Assembly: GCF_003589925.1 (NCBI RefSeq)
Contig: NZ_CP032382.1
Coordinates: 3,286,001-3,350,000 of the forward strand
Direction: 5' to 3'
From: Chryseolinea soli
GTDB taxonomy: Bacteria > Bacteroidota > Bacteroidia > Cytophagales > Cyclobacteriaceae
DNA: 64,000 nt
The position numbers and the translations under genes were made by a program. The notes below the pieces were generated by a model, which was given only the letters and a program-made list of their open reading frames with translations, did no database searches and was not told the DNA's origin. Positions 52,542-61,904 of the stretch are shown piece by piece. Numbering within the stretch: position 1 is the stretch's first letter; every line of letters begins with the position of its first letter.

Positions 52542-54377
52542 CTATTGTAGCTTTTTTTGAATGACATTTCGAATAGCACGTATGGACGTCATCACCATAG
52601 CATCAGAAGTTGAAAACTTGATGTCAAATACTTGTTCGAGTCGGGTTATCAGGGCCAGATGATTCAGCGAATCCCACCCGGAAACGGTTCGTGTTGAACT
52701 CATTTCGGTGATGTCAGTGTGCTTGACCTTGAAAATAGTTGCGGCATTCTTGACTATTGTTTCCAGAACTCCTTCGCTTTTTGCAATAGGCGCGGCGTGT
52801 TTTTTAATCACGATCTTTTTTAATTCCTCTATCTGGATCTTGCCGCTGATTCCACGAGGAAATGAATCGATGACAAACATATCCTGAGGTACTTTTTCGG
52901 GTTCAAGATTTTCGCGCAAAAACTTATAGATCACCAGTTCATCTACTACGACATTGTCCTTTGGCTTTATACACGCGATCATTTTTTCCGTCAGGATAGG
53001 GTCCGTTAGCCCAATAACTTTACATTCATCTACTTCGTTAAGTTTGAGAAGGAGCTCTTCTATTTCTTCTGGTTGAACTCGGAATCCCCCGGAATTGATC
53101 ATACTCTTTTTTCGGCCAACGATTTTAATAAATCCTCCCTCGTCTTCACGTGCGATATCTCCGGAATAGAGCCACCCGTCGATCAACACCTTGTTAGTAG
53201 CCTCGGGGTTATTAAAGTAACCGACCATCACGTGATCGCCTTTCAATAGAAGTTCACCTTTTTCACCTTTCTTGACTTCCTGCCCTTCTTCATTAATGAT
53301 TTTGATGCTGCAGTCGGCGGGTTTACCTACTGTGCCTATCTTAAAGGTGTCTGCGCTGGGTCCGCAATAGACACTTCCCGTTACCGTTTCGGTGAGACCA
53401 TAAATGTTTGCGACCTGAATCTTAAATATAGAGGAAACCGAATGCCATAATCGTTCTTCCAACAATGCTGCTACAGAGACAGCGAATTTAAAGTCAGGTG
53501 TCTTGAAACTATCCTCAAAACCTTCATGATATTTTTCAAAGAAGGCTAGTAACGTAGGCACAACGAACAGGTGTGTGACCTCATATTTGTAAATGCCATC
53601 GTAGATAAGGTCCAATCTGGAGGTGTCCAGCCTAAACGGACTTATCCATGTACCTCCGCAATAGAAAGCTAACAAAGGTCCCTGGTTGATCCCGTCCGTA
53701 TGATATAAATTCAGGACGTTCAGGATCCTGACTTTGTCATCCATTCCATAAACATTCTTAAGCGTTTCCAGGTGTGAGAACAAATTCTTATGGGATATCA
53801 CCACACCTTTGGGATCAGAGGTGGATCCGGACGTGTACATCATGTATGCAACACATGACGAGTCAATGAATGGTGGGTATGTTGGTGGTGTGTTTTCGAG
53901 GCCTTTCAAACAAGCTGGATATGTGCGATCAGACTGAAGATCGCTACCGTTCGTGTTCCGTGAAAAGATGCTTTTGAAAACATTCTTTTTTTCTTCGCGA
54001 ATATTGTTGATCTCAACGGTATTTGTTCCCTCCATTCTCCACGCCGAAACCAGGTCATGGTCAATGAAGAATGCAACGGGACTAGCTTGGTCGATGATGG
54101 AATGTATCCTGTCAGCCTTAGCGTTGGGATCCGTTAATATGACAGTTAACCCAAACCTGTATGCAGCAATTGTAATTTCGGCAAGCGCTCTTTTGTCATT
54201 TGTCGATAATACGATCTTATCTCCTTGCTTAAGATTTAGTCGCTGAAAAATTACGCTTAGCTTGTCTACCGTAGCAAGTAGATTACCGTAGGTGACGGCC
54301 TCCCCATCGTGCAGCACGGCAAACACTTTTTTAGGATAGAGTTTTGCACGGCCCACTAACTCAACGATACTTTTCAT
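52542..54377 (-). CDS. Adenylation enzyme fused to acyl/peptidyl carrier protein (DltA-DltC-like)
   Basis: 611 residues. Residues 1-530 are an ANL-superfamily adenylating enzyme: A3 YTSGSTSDPKGVV, A5 NIYGLTET, A7 LYSGDIA, A8 GRKKSMINSGGFRVQPEEIE, A10 GISGK with catalytic Lys513. Residues about 540-611 are a carrier-protein domain with the phosphopantetheine Ser570 in GWDSLNHLAL. In dlt operons DltA charges D-Ala onto a separate DltC; here carrier and enzyme are one chain. The activated acid is not known: it could be an amino acid or another acid. It begins the leftward cassette; AAAGGAT about 6 bp before ATG is an acceptable ribosome site. Needs a phosphopantetheinyl transferase, not seen in the window. 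Confidence 0.9.
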   Translation of the reverse strand: MKSIVELVGRAKLYPKKVFAVLHDGEAVTYGNLLATVDKLSVIFQRLNLKQGDKIVLSTNDKRALAEITIAAYRFGLTVILTDPNAKADRIHSIIDQASPVAFFIDHDLVSAWRMEGTNTVEINNIREEKKNVFKSIFSRNTNGSDLQSDRTYPACLKGLENTPPTYPPFIDSSCVAYMMYTSGSTSDPKGVVISHKNLFSHLETLKNVYGMDDKVRILNVLNLYHTDGINQGPLLAFYCGGTWISPFRLDTSRLDLIYDGIYKYEVTHLFVVPTLLAFFEKYHEGFEDSFKTPDFKFAVSVAALLEERLWHSVSSIFKIQVANIYGLTETVTGSVYCGPSADTFKIGTVGKPADCSIKIINEEGQEVKKGEKGELLLKGDHVMVGYFNNPEATNKVLIDGWLYSGDIAREDEGGFIKIVGRKKSMINSGGFRVQPEEIEELLLKLNEVDECKVIGLTDPILTEKMIACIKPKDNVVVDELVIYKFLRENLEPEKVPQDMFVIDSFPRGISGKIQIEELKKIVIKKHAAPIAKSEGVLETIVKNAATIFKVKHTDITEMSSTRTVSGWDSLNHLALITRLEQVFDIKFSTSDAMVMTSIRAIRNVIQKKLQ

Positions 54378-54916
54378 TATATCCTTTTTCGAATTATTAA
54401 ATGCCGGTCAATGCCTACCGCAAGGCTGTGCATGCCGGTGTAAAAACTTGGGAGATTTAAGTCACCGGTGTTTCCAGTGGACCGCTTAACTCGACCAAAA
54501 ACCATCTGTCCCCTCTAATCAGAAAACCGAATCGCAAAAAATCAAATTACCAATAGTAGATGCGCTGAATAACAACTTAGTAAATGTAATGAATAAAATC
54601 AGCAAAGAAAACACGTGTTTCGGCAGTATAGCACGTTTACCAGCCTACCCATAAGCGCCATCTTTGGATGTTCGAAACATGCAGTGTTTAGCCGTGTGTT
54701 ATTCTACACCCCATGTACACTACGAAATAATTAAGCGCTAGACCAAACGGGCTCTGCCGACAGTTGTTTCATATTTCATTAAAAATAATTATGAGCAGGC
54801 AAAAAGTGGTTTGTCACCGGAGCATTCAGAGGCATGGGCCTGAGAGCCTTTCTCTGCCAGCAGTAGCTAGTGGCGCGGGCTACTCGATTTGTGGCAGTGT
54901 TTTTTTTTATCGTCTT
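54378..54916. other. Intergenic region upstream of the Dlt-like cassette
   Basis: 539 bp with no credible gene on either strand; the two short frames in it translate to low-quality sequence. It must hold the cassette promoter close to 54377 and the 3' end of the AraC gene transcript near 54917. I see no clear hairpin with a T-run and no repeat. Confidence 0.4.
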
Positions 54917-55831
54917 TTAGTTGAACGACTGTCTGAACTCCAAAGGCGAAACATTTGTCTTTATCTTGAAAAGTTTGCTGAACGATTGTGAATGTTCAAA
55001 GCCCAATTCGTAAGCAATTTCTGAAACGGAAAGATTTGTTGTTGATAGTTTTTCTTTGGCTTTTTCTATGATTGCGTTCTGAATGTATTGCTGTGTGTTC
55101 AGTCCTGTCAAAGAACGCAGCATATCGCTTAGATAGCGTTGTGATAGCTTTAATTCTGTACTGACGTATTTCACGGACGGCAAGCCGTTTTTCAAACTGG
55201 TTTCTTCTTCAAAATAGTTGTTTAAAAGTTTGTCCAAAGAAGTTATGATGTCGTGGTTGATCGCTTTCCTCGTAATAAATTGTCTGTTGTAAAAACGATT
55301 GCTGTAATTCAATAACAATTCAATTTGCGACACCAAAACATCCTGGCTGAAACCGTCAATATTGTTATCTAATTCATTGGCTATTGAAGCAAATAAATTG
55401 GCGATAATTTCTTTTTCTTTCGCCGATAAAAACAGGGCTTCTGAAACACCGTAAGAGAAAAAGCCATATTGATTTATTGTTTTTCCTAATGGATAATTTC
55501 GGATAAAGTCCGAATGGAAATATAAAGCAATACCCTCATAGCTTTCTATGTCTACGGGTGAAAAAACGATTTGTTTAGGCTTCAAAAATGCTAATCCGCC
55601 TTCTTCAAAATCGTAATATCCTTGTCCGTATTTTATTTGTCCTGTGAATGTAGGCTTAAAGGAAATTTTGTAAAAATCAAGACTTATCTTTTGCCCTTTT
55701 GGAAACATCTCAATCGAAACATTATTATAATCAACCAATGCGATCAAGGGGTGCAATGGTGCAGAACCTCCCAAGATACGCACAAGTTGCGATATGCTTT
55801 CAATGTGATTTATGTTAGATTGTTGTTGCAT
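54917..55831 (-). CDS. AraC-family transcriptional regulator
   Basis: 304 residues. The N-terminal half (about 20-170) is the ligand-binding cupin-like domain of this group (ISFKPTFTGQIKYGQGYYDF, then GGLAFLKPKQIVFSP). The C-terminal 100 residues carry two HTH motifs: TELKLSQRYLSDMLRSLTG, and the conserved second one NLSVSEIAYELGFEHSQSF with SKLFKIKTNVSPLEFRQSF. It is the last gene of the leftward unit with a short-chain dehydrogenase and an aldo/keto reductase, a common cassette in Bacteroidota. It probably activates the two promoters described at 57596 and 58497. Confidence 0.93.
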   Translation of the reverse strand: MQQQSNINHIESISQLVRILGGSAPLHPLIALVDYNNVSIEMFPKGQKISLDFYKISFKPTFTGQIKYGQGYYDFEEGGLAFLKPKQIVFSPVDIESYEGIALYFHSDFIRNYPLGKTINQYGFFSYGVSEALFLSAKEKEIIANLFASIANELDNNIDGFSQDVLVSQIELLLNYSNRFYNRQFITRKAINHDIITSLDKLLNNYFEEETSLKNGLPSVKYVSTELKLSQRYLSDMLRSLTGLNTQQYIQNAIIEKAKEKLSTTNLSVSEIAYELGFEHSQSFSKLFKIKTNVSPLEFRQSFN

Positions 55832-55850
55832 TTTTTGTTTGCGAATTTAA

Positions 55851-56588
55851 TCAATTTTGTTTTGACGGACGAATAACAATGTCGCCAATTTCAACATCGT
55901 TAGGTTGGCTTATTGCATAAATTACAGCGTTAGCAATGGCTAAGGGATCTATGGCAATTTGTTCCATTCCTTTTTGAATAGTTGTTTTTATTTCTTCGTT
56001 TTTTATGTTGTTCGCAAAATCTGTTTTCACAAATCCTGGCGAAATGCCTGTAATGCGAATGTTTCCGTTTGACTCTTGACGAAACGCTTCTGCAATAGTG
56101 CGAATGGCATTTTTAGTTCCTGCATAAACGCCTTGCATTGGCACAATCTTTATTCCTGCCGTTGAAATGATATTGATGATATGTCCCGATTGTTGTTGTT
56201 TAAAAACGTGAACTGCAGCCGCCATCCCATACAAAACACCTTTGAGGTTAATGTCAATCATTTCTTCCCAACCGTCAATATCCAATTCGTCAATACGGCT
56301 TAATTGACTGACACCCGCGTTGTTTACAATGACATCTAATTTTCCGTATCGCTCAACGGCTGTATTTACCAACCGAACTAGATCGGCTTTATTCTTCACA
56401 TCAATTTTAGTAAAAGTGGCTTCGCCACCTTTACCTTTTATTTCTTCAACAAGTTGTTGCAATCGTTCTGTTCGTCTTGCACCCAAAACAACCTTTGCAC
56501 CGTTTTTTGCTAATTCTATTGCAATGGCTTTACCCATTCCACTACTTGCACCAGTAATAGCAACTACTTTTCCTTTAATATTTTGCAT
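55851..56588 (-). CDS. Short-chain dehydrogenase/reductase (classical SDR)
   Basis: 245 residues. Rossmann motif TGASSGMGKAIA, the adenine-binding ARRTER for NADP(H) preference, NNAG, catalytic Ser in NIISTAG and catalytic Tyr-Lys in YAGTKNAIR. All key residues of a classical SDR are present and the length is normal. Substrate unknown. It sits between an aldo/keto reductase gene (12 bp) and the AraC gene (19 bp), so the three are one transcript. Confidence 0.95.
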   Translation of the reverse strand: MQNIKGKVVAITGASSGMGKAIAIELAKNGAKVVLGARRTERLQQLVEEIKGKGGEATFTKIDVKNKADLVRLVNTAVERYGKLDVIVNNAGVSQLSRIDELDIDGWEEMIDINLKGVLYGMAAAVHVFKQQQSGHIINIISTAGIKIVPMQGVYAGTKNAIRTIAEAFRQESNGNIRITGISPGFVKTDFANNIKNEEIKTTIQKGMEQIAIDPLAIANAVIYAISQPNDVEIGDIVIRPSKQN

Positions 56589-56600
56589 TGCTGTTAGTTT

Positions 56601-57587
<987 letters not shown>

Positions 57588-57595
57588 TTAAATTA

Positions 57596-57670
57596 AATTT
57601 CGAGTACAAAATTCTTGATTGTCGTTCTATAAAAAGTAGTCCAATTGGTAATTGTTGTAGTCGAATTTTC
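57596..57670 (-). promoter_or_regulatory. Upstream control region 1 of the redox cassette (shared 75-bp element)
   Basis: About 75 bp upstream of the AKR-SDR-AraC unit that match, with scattered changes, the region upstream of the second AKR gene at 58497-58571. Leftward it reads GACTACAACAATTACCAATT followed by a second GACTAC 21 bp after the first, a two-helical-turn direct repeat fitting an AraC dimer. Close to the start codon both share AAGAATTT. Confidence 0.65.
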
Positions 57671-57678
57671 AAACGGTT

Positions 57679-58482
57679 TTAAACACTATAAATTAGTCCG
57701 CTACCTTTATCTAACGATTTGATGGTTTCCATATCATCAGCAGACAACTCATAGTCAAATACATTGAAATTTTCATTCATCCTTTTCACATTTTCTGATT
57801 TCGGAATAACAACTACTTCTCTTTGAATTAACCATCGTAGAACCACTTGGGCAATACTCTTATGATACTTGCTTGAAAGCACTTTTAAAAGTTCATTATT
57901 AAAAAGATTATTTTTACCCTGGACAAAGGGTGCCCAAGACTCCAACTGTATGCCTTGAGATTTCAGAGCTTTCTGCATTTCTGTTTTTTGGGAAAATGGA
58001 TGTGTTTCCACTTGATTGACTGCTGGTATCACACTATGCTGTTTATGTAAGTTCTGAATCTGAGTGATATGAAAATTACTTACGCCTATCGCCCTTACTT
58101 TACCTTCCCGGTAAAATTCTTCCATTGCTCTCCAGGAAGAATTTACGTCTCCTTGCGGGATATGAATCAAGTATAAATCGATATAGTCAAGACCCAATTT
58201 GTTTAGTGATGTTTCAAAGGCACGCTTTGCTTTTTCATACCCGATATCCGCTGGCAAAAATTTCGTGGTCACAAAAATTTCTTCTCGTTTGACATTACTT
58301 TTTTTAATAGCGCTGCCCACCGATTCCTCATTTTGGTATGCTGCAGCTGTGTCTATCAGTCTGTAACCAATATTTAAAGCATTTAGTACGGCCTGTTCAC
58401 ACGCTAAACCGCCTTGAAGCAAGTAAGTGCCAAAACCAAGCAGCGGCATCTTTACTCCATTGTTTAATGTTGCATTTTCCAT
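57679..58482 (-). CDS. Aldo/keto reductase (DkgA/2,5-diketo-gluconate reductase-like, 267 residues)
   Basis: A second aldo/keto reductase, shorter and of the DkgA type: PLLGFGTYLLQ at the start, Asp/Tyr in RLIDTAAAYQNEESVGSAI, Lys in IFVTTKFLP, His in DLYLIHIPQGD, then the typical IGVSNFHI and NQVETHPF. The C-terminal VVIPKSENVKRMNEN is the NADPH block of this branch. It forms its own leftward unit with a promoter region homologous to that of the neighbouring AKR-SDR-AraC unit, so both are probably induced together. Such cassettes are often linked to aldehyde or oxidative stress. Confidence 0.95.
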   Translation of the reverse strand: MENATLNNGVKMPLLGFGTYLLQGGLACEQAVLNALNIGYRLIDTAAAYQNEESVGSAIKKSNVKREEIFVTTKFLPADIGYEKAKRAFETSLNKLGLDYIDLYLIHIPQGDVNSSWRAMEEFYREGKVRAIGVSNFHITQIQNLHKQHSVIPAVNQVETHPFSQKTEMQKALKSQGIQLESWAPFVQGKNNLFNNELLKVLSSKYHKSIAQVVLRWLIQREVVVIPKSENVKRMNENFNVFDYELSADDMETIKSLDKGSGLIYSV

Positions 58483-58496
58483 TTTACACTAACTTA

Positions 58497-58571
58497 AATT
58501 TCAAGCGCTAAATTCTTAATCGTCATCCGATGAAATGTGTCTGAATTGGTATTTGTTGTAGTCAAAATTAT
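58497..58571 (-). promoter_or_regulatory. Upstream control region 2 of the redox cassette (shared 75-bp element)
   Basis: Homologous to the element at 57596-57670 over its whole length. The core GACTACAACAAATACCAATT is almost identical; the second half-site has drifted to GACACA. It lies 14 bp upstream of the start of the second AKR gene. Confidence 0.62.
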
Positions 58572-58753
58572 ATAGGGTGAGCTTGGCTCTCGATTTGTCT
58601 TGTCAGTTGGGTGGCGCGCTGCCATTGCCACTAACGTCCGGTTGTGAGTTGTTGCTTTGGCCCAGTAGCGATTTCTCTATGCATTGATGTTTTTAAATGC
58701 TGCGTTAAAGTATCACTCGTGGAAGTAGATGTTTAATGCCCGGACTTGATAAA

Positions 58754-58787
58754 ATAAAAAAGGCCCGCCAGCGCAAAAGCTCCGGCG
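58754..58787 (-). terminator. Intrinsic terminator of the tRNA-Arg transcript
   Basis: Leftward reading gives CGCCGGAGC-TTTT-GCGCTGGCG, a 9-bp stem with one or two mismatches and a tetraloop, then GGGCC and a T-run (58755-58761). It begins about 8 bases after the tRNA 3' end. Confidence 0.8.
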
Positions 58788-58794
58788 AGCGCAG

Positions 58795-58866
58795 TAGCCC
58801 CGACAGGAATCGAACCTGCATCAAAAGTTTAGGAAACTCCTATTCTATCCATTGAACTACGGGGCC
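58795..58866 (-). tRNA. tRNA-Arg(CCT)
   Basis: The leftward strand folds into a full cloverleaf. The acceptor is GGCCCCG/CGGGGCU with a G-U first pair, the D stem GUUC/GAAU, the anticodon stem GGAGU/ACUUU with loop UUCCUAA (anticodon CCU, reads AGG), and the T stem GCAGG/CCUGU with loop UUCGAUU. The discriminator is A. CCA is not encoded. A terminator follows at once. No duplicated 3' end was seen nearby, so there is no sign of an element integrated at this tRNA within the window. Confidence 0.95.
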
Positions 58867-59265
58867 GGGAAAAAGAACGGTCGCAAAGATATAAATATTG
58901 AGGGTATCAAAAAGGCGCTTTTTGAGCCATTTTCGGGTGATTGCGGGTGATTTTTAGCTTTCAGGGAATCCGATTCCGAAAATAGGAGTATCCAGGCGCA
59001 GGAGCAAGGTACCCTACCTCCCACAGGGGAGATTTGCATTCACATTTTGGTAATCGCTTTCCGTACGGGAGATTTGAAGCTTGTCCTTAATTTTATCCGC
59101 AACAAAGAGGCATGAGCCTTCATATTTTCGGCGCATCAGGCTCGGGAGTAACAACCGTTGGGCAGGCACACGCTGATTTGCAAAAAGCTGGCTGAGATAA
59201 ACCCTGCGCGGTTCAATAACATATCGAACTGCGCGGGGATGAATGATTGAATGATTTGTTCGTGT
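58867..59265. other. Intergenic region, no supported gene
   Basis: 399 bp between the tRNA 5' end and the end of paaN, both leftward. The part next to 58866 must hold the tRNA promoter. The rest shows no credible coding frame, repeat or terminator that I can support. Confidence 0.4.
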
Positions 59266-60933
59266 CTACAATTTCACCGGCTCCCGGTGCCCCACCCATG
59301 TAAACCGCTTCGTCACATAGTCAGGGTTAGTGAACGACGCATTGCCCGCAGGATTACCACCCGTAACATGGAAATCCGAGAAAGCCGCATTCTGATTCAT
59401 ATAAATACCCCCCGTAAGATTGAACGACACCGGCGTAGCTGCCAGCGACATTTCATCGGCGATCTTTTCGCGCACCACCGCATCCGTTGTGTAAGCGCCA
59501 CAGGAAATGGCCCCATGGCGGAGGGCCATCTCCTGGGCCAGGGCGATGGACTGATTCGTGTCTTTGGTTTTGATCAGCAGCACGATGGGGCCAAACAGTT
59601 CCTTGCTGAAAATATCTTTCTTGCCTGCGTCCACTTCCACTACCACGGGCGTGGCCACGCGGGCATTTTTGAACATGGGATTTTCGAACGACCGCGACTT
59701 GAGCCACACTTTGCCGGGCAGCTTCTCGGCTTCCAACACGCGCTCGCTGGTCTTCTGATTTTGCACGGCACCCAGCACATAAGGTCCTGCTTTTGGATTG
59801 TCGACAAGGCTTGAAATGTTGTCTGCAAATTTTTGGGCGAAGTCGTCGAAGCTTAAGGTTCCGGATGGGGTTTTGATGCCGGCCGCGGGGATATAAAAAT
59901 TCTGCGGGGCGGTGCACATCTGGCCGCTGTAGAGATTGACGGAGAACGCCAGGTTGGCGGCCACTTTATCGGCATCGTCCACCGAATCGAGGATCACGGA
60001 ATTGACGCCGGTCTTTTCGGTGAACACGGTCTTGCCTTGCAGTGTTTCCAGGTAGCTGCCGAACACGGAGTTGCCCGTGAAATCGATCAGCTTCACCGAG
60101 GGATGTTCGGCCAGCACTTTGGCGATGGGTTGTTCGATGGTGTCCACAGCCAGTTGGCAAATGTTGGGGTCGAGGTTGTTTGCCTTGAGCACGTGCTGGA
60201 TCTCCGAAACAAAAATGGCGATGGGCAACACGGCGCCGGGGTGTGGCTTCACAATGACCGGGTTACCGGTGATGAGACTTCCATAAATGCCCGTCACAGA
60301 ATTCCACGTGGGGAACGTAGAGCAACCGATCACTACGGAAATACCTTTCGGCACGGCCCGCCATTCTTTATTCAGTTGGATATTAAATTTCCCCATGGGC
60401 TTATCCCACAACGCCGCGGAGGGATAGCGTTGCAATTCCTCATAGCCTGCAGCGATAGCTTCCAATGCGCGGTCAGCAGCATGCGGACCCGACGCTTGAA
60501 AAGCCATCATGTAGCCTTGACCGGTGGTGTGCATGGTGGCGTAGGCGATCTCAAAGAAGCGCTCTTTGATCCGCGCCAGCGACTCCAGCAAAATTCCCGT
60601 GCGATCTGTTACACTCACTTTGCGCCAAACATGAAAGGCGGCCGTGGCGCGCTCTACCAACACGTCGGGAGTGAAGACCGGATAAGTGATGCCTAGTGCA
60701 TCTTGTGTATAGGGTGACTCTTCACGACCGATCCATCCGGTAGGATTAGGTTGGAGCAACTCATCAAACTTTTTACCGAGGGCGTTCTGAAATTTTTCCT
60801 TGCCGTTGCTGTCGGCCGATTCGCCATACACGGCAGGGGCCGGGGCTTCGGGAAAGGCGGCGTAGAAGGTGCGTGCGTGCAAGGCGTCGATGGCTTGCTC
60901 CAGCAGAGGTTTGTGTTTTTCAAAAAGGCTCAT
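59266..60933 (-). CDS. paaN: PaaN-type aldehyde dehydrogenase of phenylacetate degradation
   Basis: 555 residues, the length and pattern of PaaN (TIGR02288 type). The N-terminal HKPLLEQAIDALHARTFYA is special to this branch. The aldehyde dehydrogenase core has GCSTFPTWNSVTGIYGSL and NPVIVKPHPGAVLP for NAD(P) binding, FTGNSVFGSYLE, the catalytic Glu in EKTGVNSVI, and catalytic Cys in YSGQMCTAPQN. There is no C-terminal MaoC hydratase half, unlike the bifunctional PaaZ. In the pathway the enzyme oxidises the open-chain aldehyde after ring cleavage of epoxyphenylacetyl-CoA. The other paa genes are not in the window, so it may be separate from the main cluster here. Confidence 0.9.
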   Translation of the reverse strand: MSLFEKHKPLLEQAIDALHARTFYAAFPEAPAPAVYGESADSNGKEKFQNALGKKFDELLQPNPTGWIGREESPYTQDALGITYPVFTPDVLVERATAAFHVWRKVSVTDRTGILLESLARIKERFFEIAYATMHTTGQGYMMAFQASGPHAADRALEAIAAGYEELQRYPSAALWDKPMGKFNIQLNKEWRAVPKGISVVIGCSTFPTWNSVTGIYGSLITGNPVIVKPHPGAVLPIAIFVSEIQHVLKANNLDPNICQLAVDTIEQPIAKVLAEHPSVKLIDFTGNSVFGSYLETLQGKTVFTEKTGVNSVILDSVDDADKVAANLAFSVNLYSGQMCTAPQNFYIPAAGIKTPSGTLSFDDFAQKFADNISSLVDNPKAGPYVLGAVQNQKTSERVLEAEKLPGKVWLKSRSFENPMFKNARVATPVVVEVDAGKKDIFSKELFGPIVLLIKTKDTNQSIALAQEMALRHGAISCGAYTTDAVVREKIADEMSLAATPVSFNLTGGIYMNQNAAFSDFHVTGGNPAGNASFTNPDYVTKRFTWVGHREPVKL

Positions 60934-60989
60934 GATAAAAAGGGTTGTGTTAAAAACAAATCCTAAGTCAATCCAAACGCAGCAAGGGC

Positions 60990-61715
60990 TTACGGTTGCT
61001 GTGCGCCGAAAACTTTTTTCAGCAGGTCCGTTGTACGGGCCACGGGGTCCTGGCGGATATTTTTTTCTTCTTTCGCGATCATGGTGAACAAACCTTCGAT
61101 GGCGCGATCGGTAGCATAGTCGTCCAGGTTGGGGTTCACGTCGTCGGTGAAAGGAATTTTGTTGTACTGCGTTACGATGTCGCCGTAGTATTTAGTGGCG
61201 TTCACTTTGTTGAGTGAATTTTGAATGACGGGTTTGAATTTTTCTTTCAGCTGCGCCGACGTCGTGCGTTTCAGATATTGGGTAGCGGCATCGGGTTGTC
61301 CCCTCAGAATGCCCCACGCGTCTTGAATGGTCATCGATTTGATGGCGGTGATAAAGATGGGCTTGGCTTCTTTGGCAGCGTCTTCGGCCCCGCGGTTCAG
61401 GGTGAGCACAAATTTATCTACTTCATTGCCCAACCCTACCTGGCGAAGTTTGTCTTCTACTTTCTTTACTTCCGGGGGGAACGGGATTTTTATTTCAGGA
61501 TTTTTAAAGTAGCCATCCAACTGCGACACGAGATCCGAGCCGTTGCTGATCCCTTTGATCAGGGCTTCTTTCAAACCGTCGGCTACTTCGGCCGTGGTGA
61601 GCGCCTGTTGCTGCGAGCCCGCCACTTTGTTCACTTCGCTCAATGCGCTGTTGATCTGTGCTGATGTACATCCGAGACACATGCCGATACATACTACGAA
61701 AACCACTCTTTTCAT
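60990..61715 (-). CDS. DUF4197 lipoprotein
   Basis: 241 residues. The signal peptide has a lipobox-like GMCLGC (Cys16). The mature helical domain matches DUF4197: LTTAEVADGLKEALIKGISN, IKIPFPPEVKKVEDKLRQVG, MTIQDAWGILRG, ATQYLKRTTSAQL, and the final FTMIAKEEKNIRQDPVARTT. The function is unknown; members are usually exported. It lies 56 bp upstream of paaN on the same strand and may share its transcript, though no functional link is known. Confidence 0.92.
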   Translation of the reverse strand: MKRVVFVVCIGMCLGCTSAQINSALSEVNKVAGSQQQALTTAEVADGLKEALIKGISNGSDLVSQLDGYFKNPEIKIPFPPEVKKVEDKLRQVGLGNEVDKFVLTLNRGAEDAAKEAKPIFITAIKSMTIQDAWGILRGQPDAATQYLKRTTSAQLKEKFKPVIQNSLNKVNATKYYGDIVTQYNKIPFTDDVNPNLDDYATDRAIEGLFTMIAKEEKNIRQDPVARTTDLLKKVFGAQQP

Positions 61716-61904
61716 TCTTCTGGAGTTTAAAAAAAATTAAATGCTTAGTAAAGAATACAAACGACAACCGTGCCGGTATTTTTCAGATCACGGGAGACCG
61801 GCACATCGCCTCCCGTCGTCCTCGTGCAAGGTAGAAAAGTCCTTTGCTAATCGGCAATAGGGCCTGTCGCCTAAAACGCAACGAAGTGATTTACAACGAC
61901 TAAT

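Noticed and set aside
54764..54991. 75-codon rightward open frame before the AraC gene
   Set aside because: Partly antisense to the AraC gene end, with no promoter, signal or family likeness.
59251..60696. Rightward open frames opposite paaN
   Set aside because: Antisense shadows of a complete aldehyde dehydrogenase gene with all catalytic motifs.
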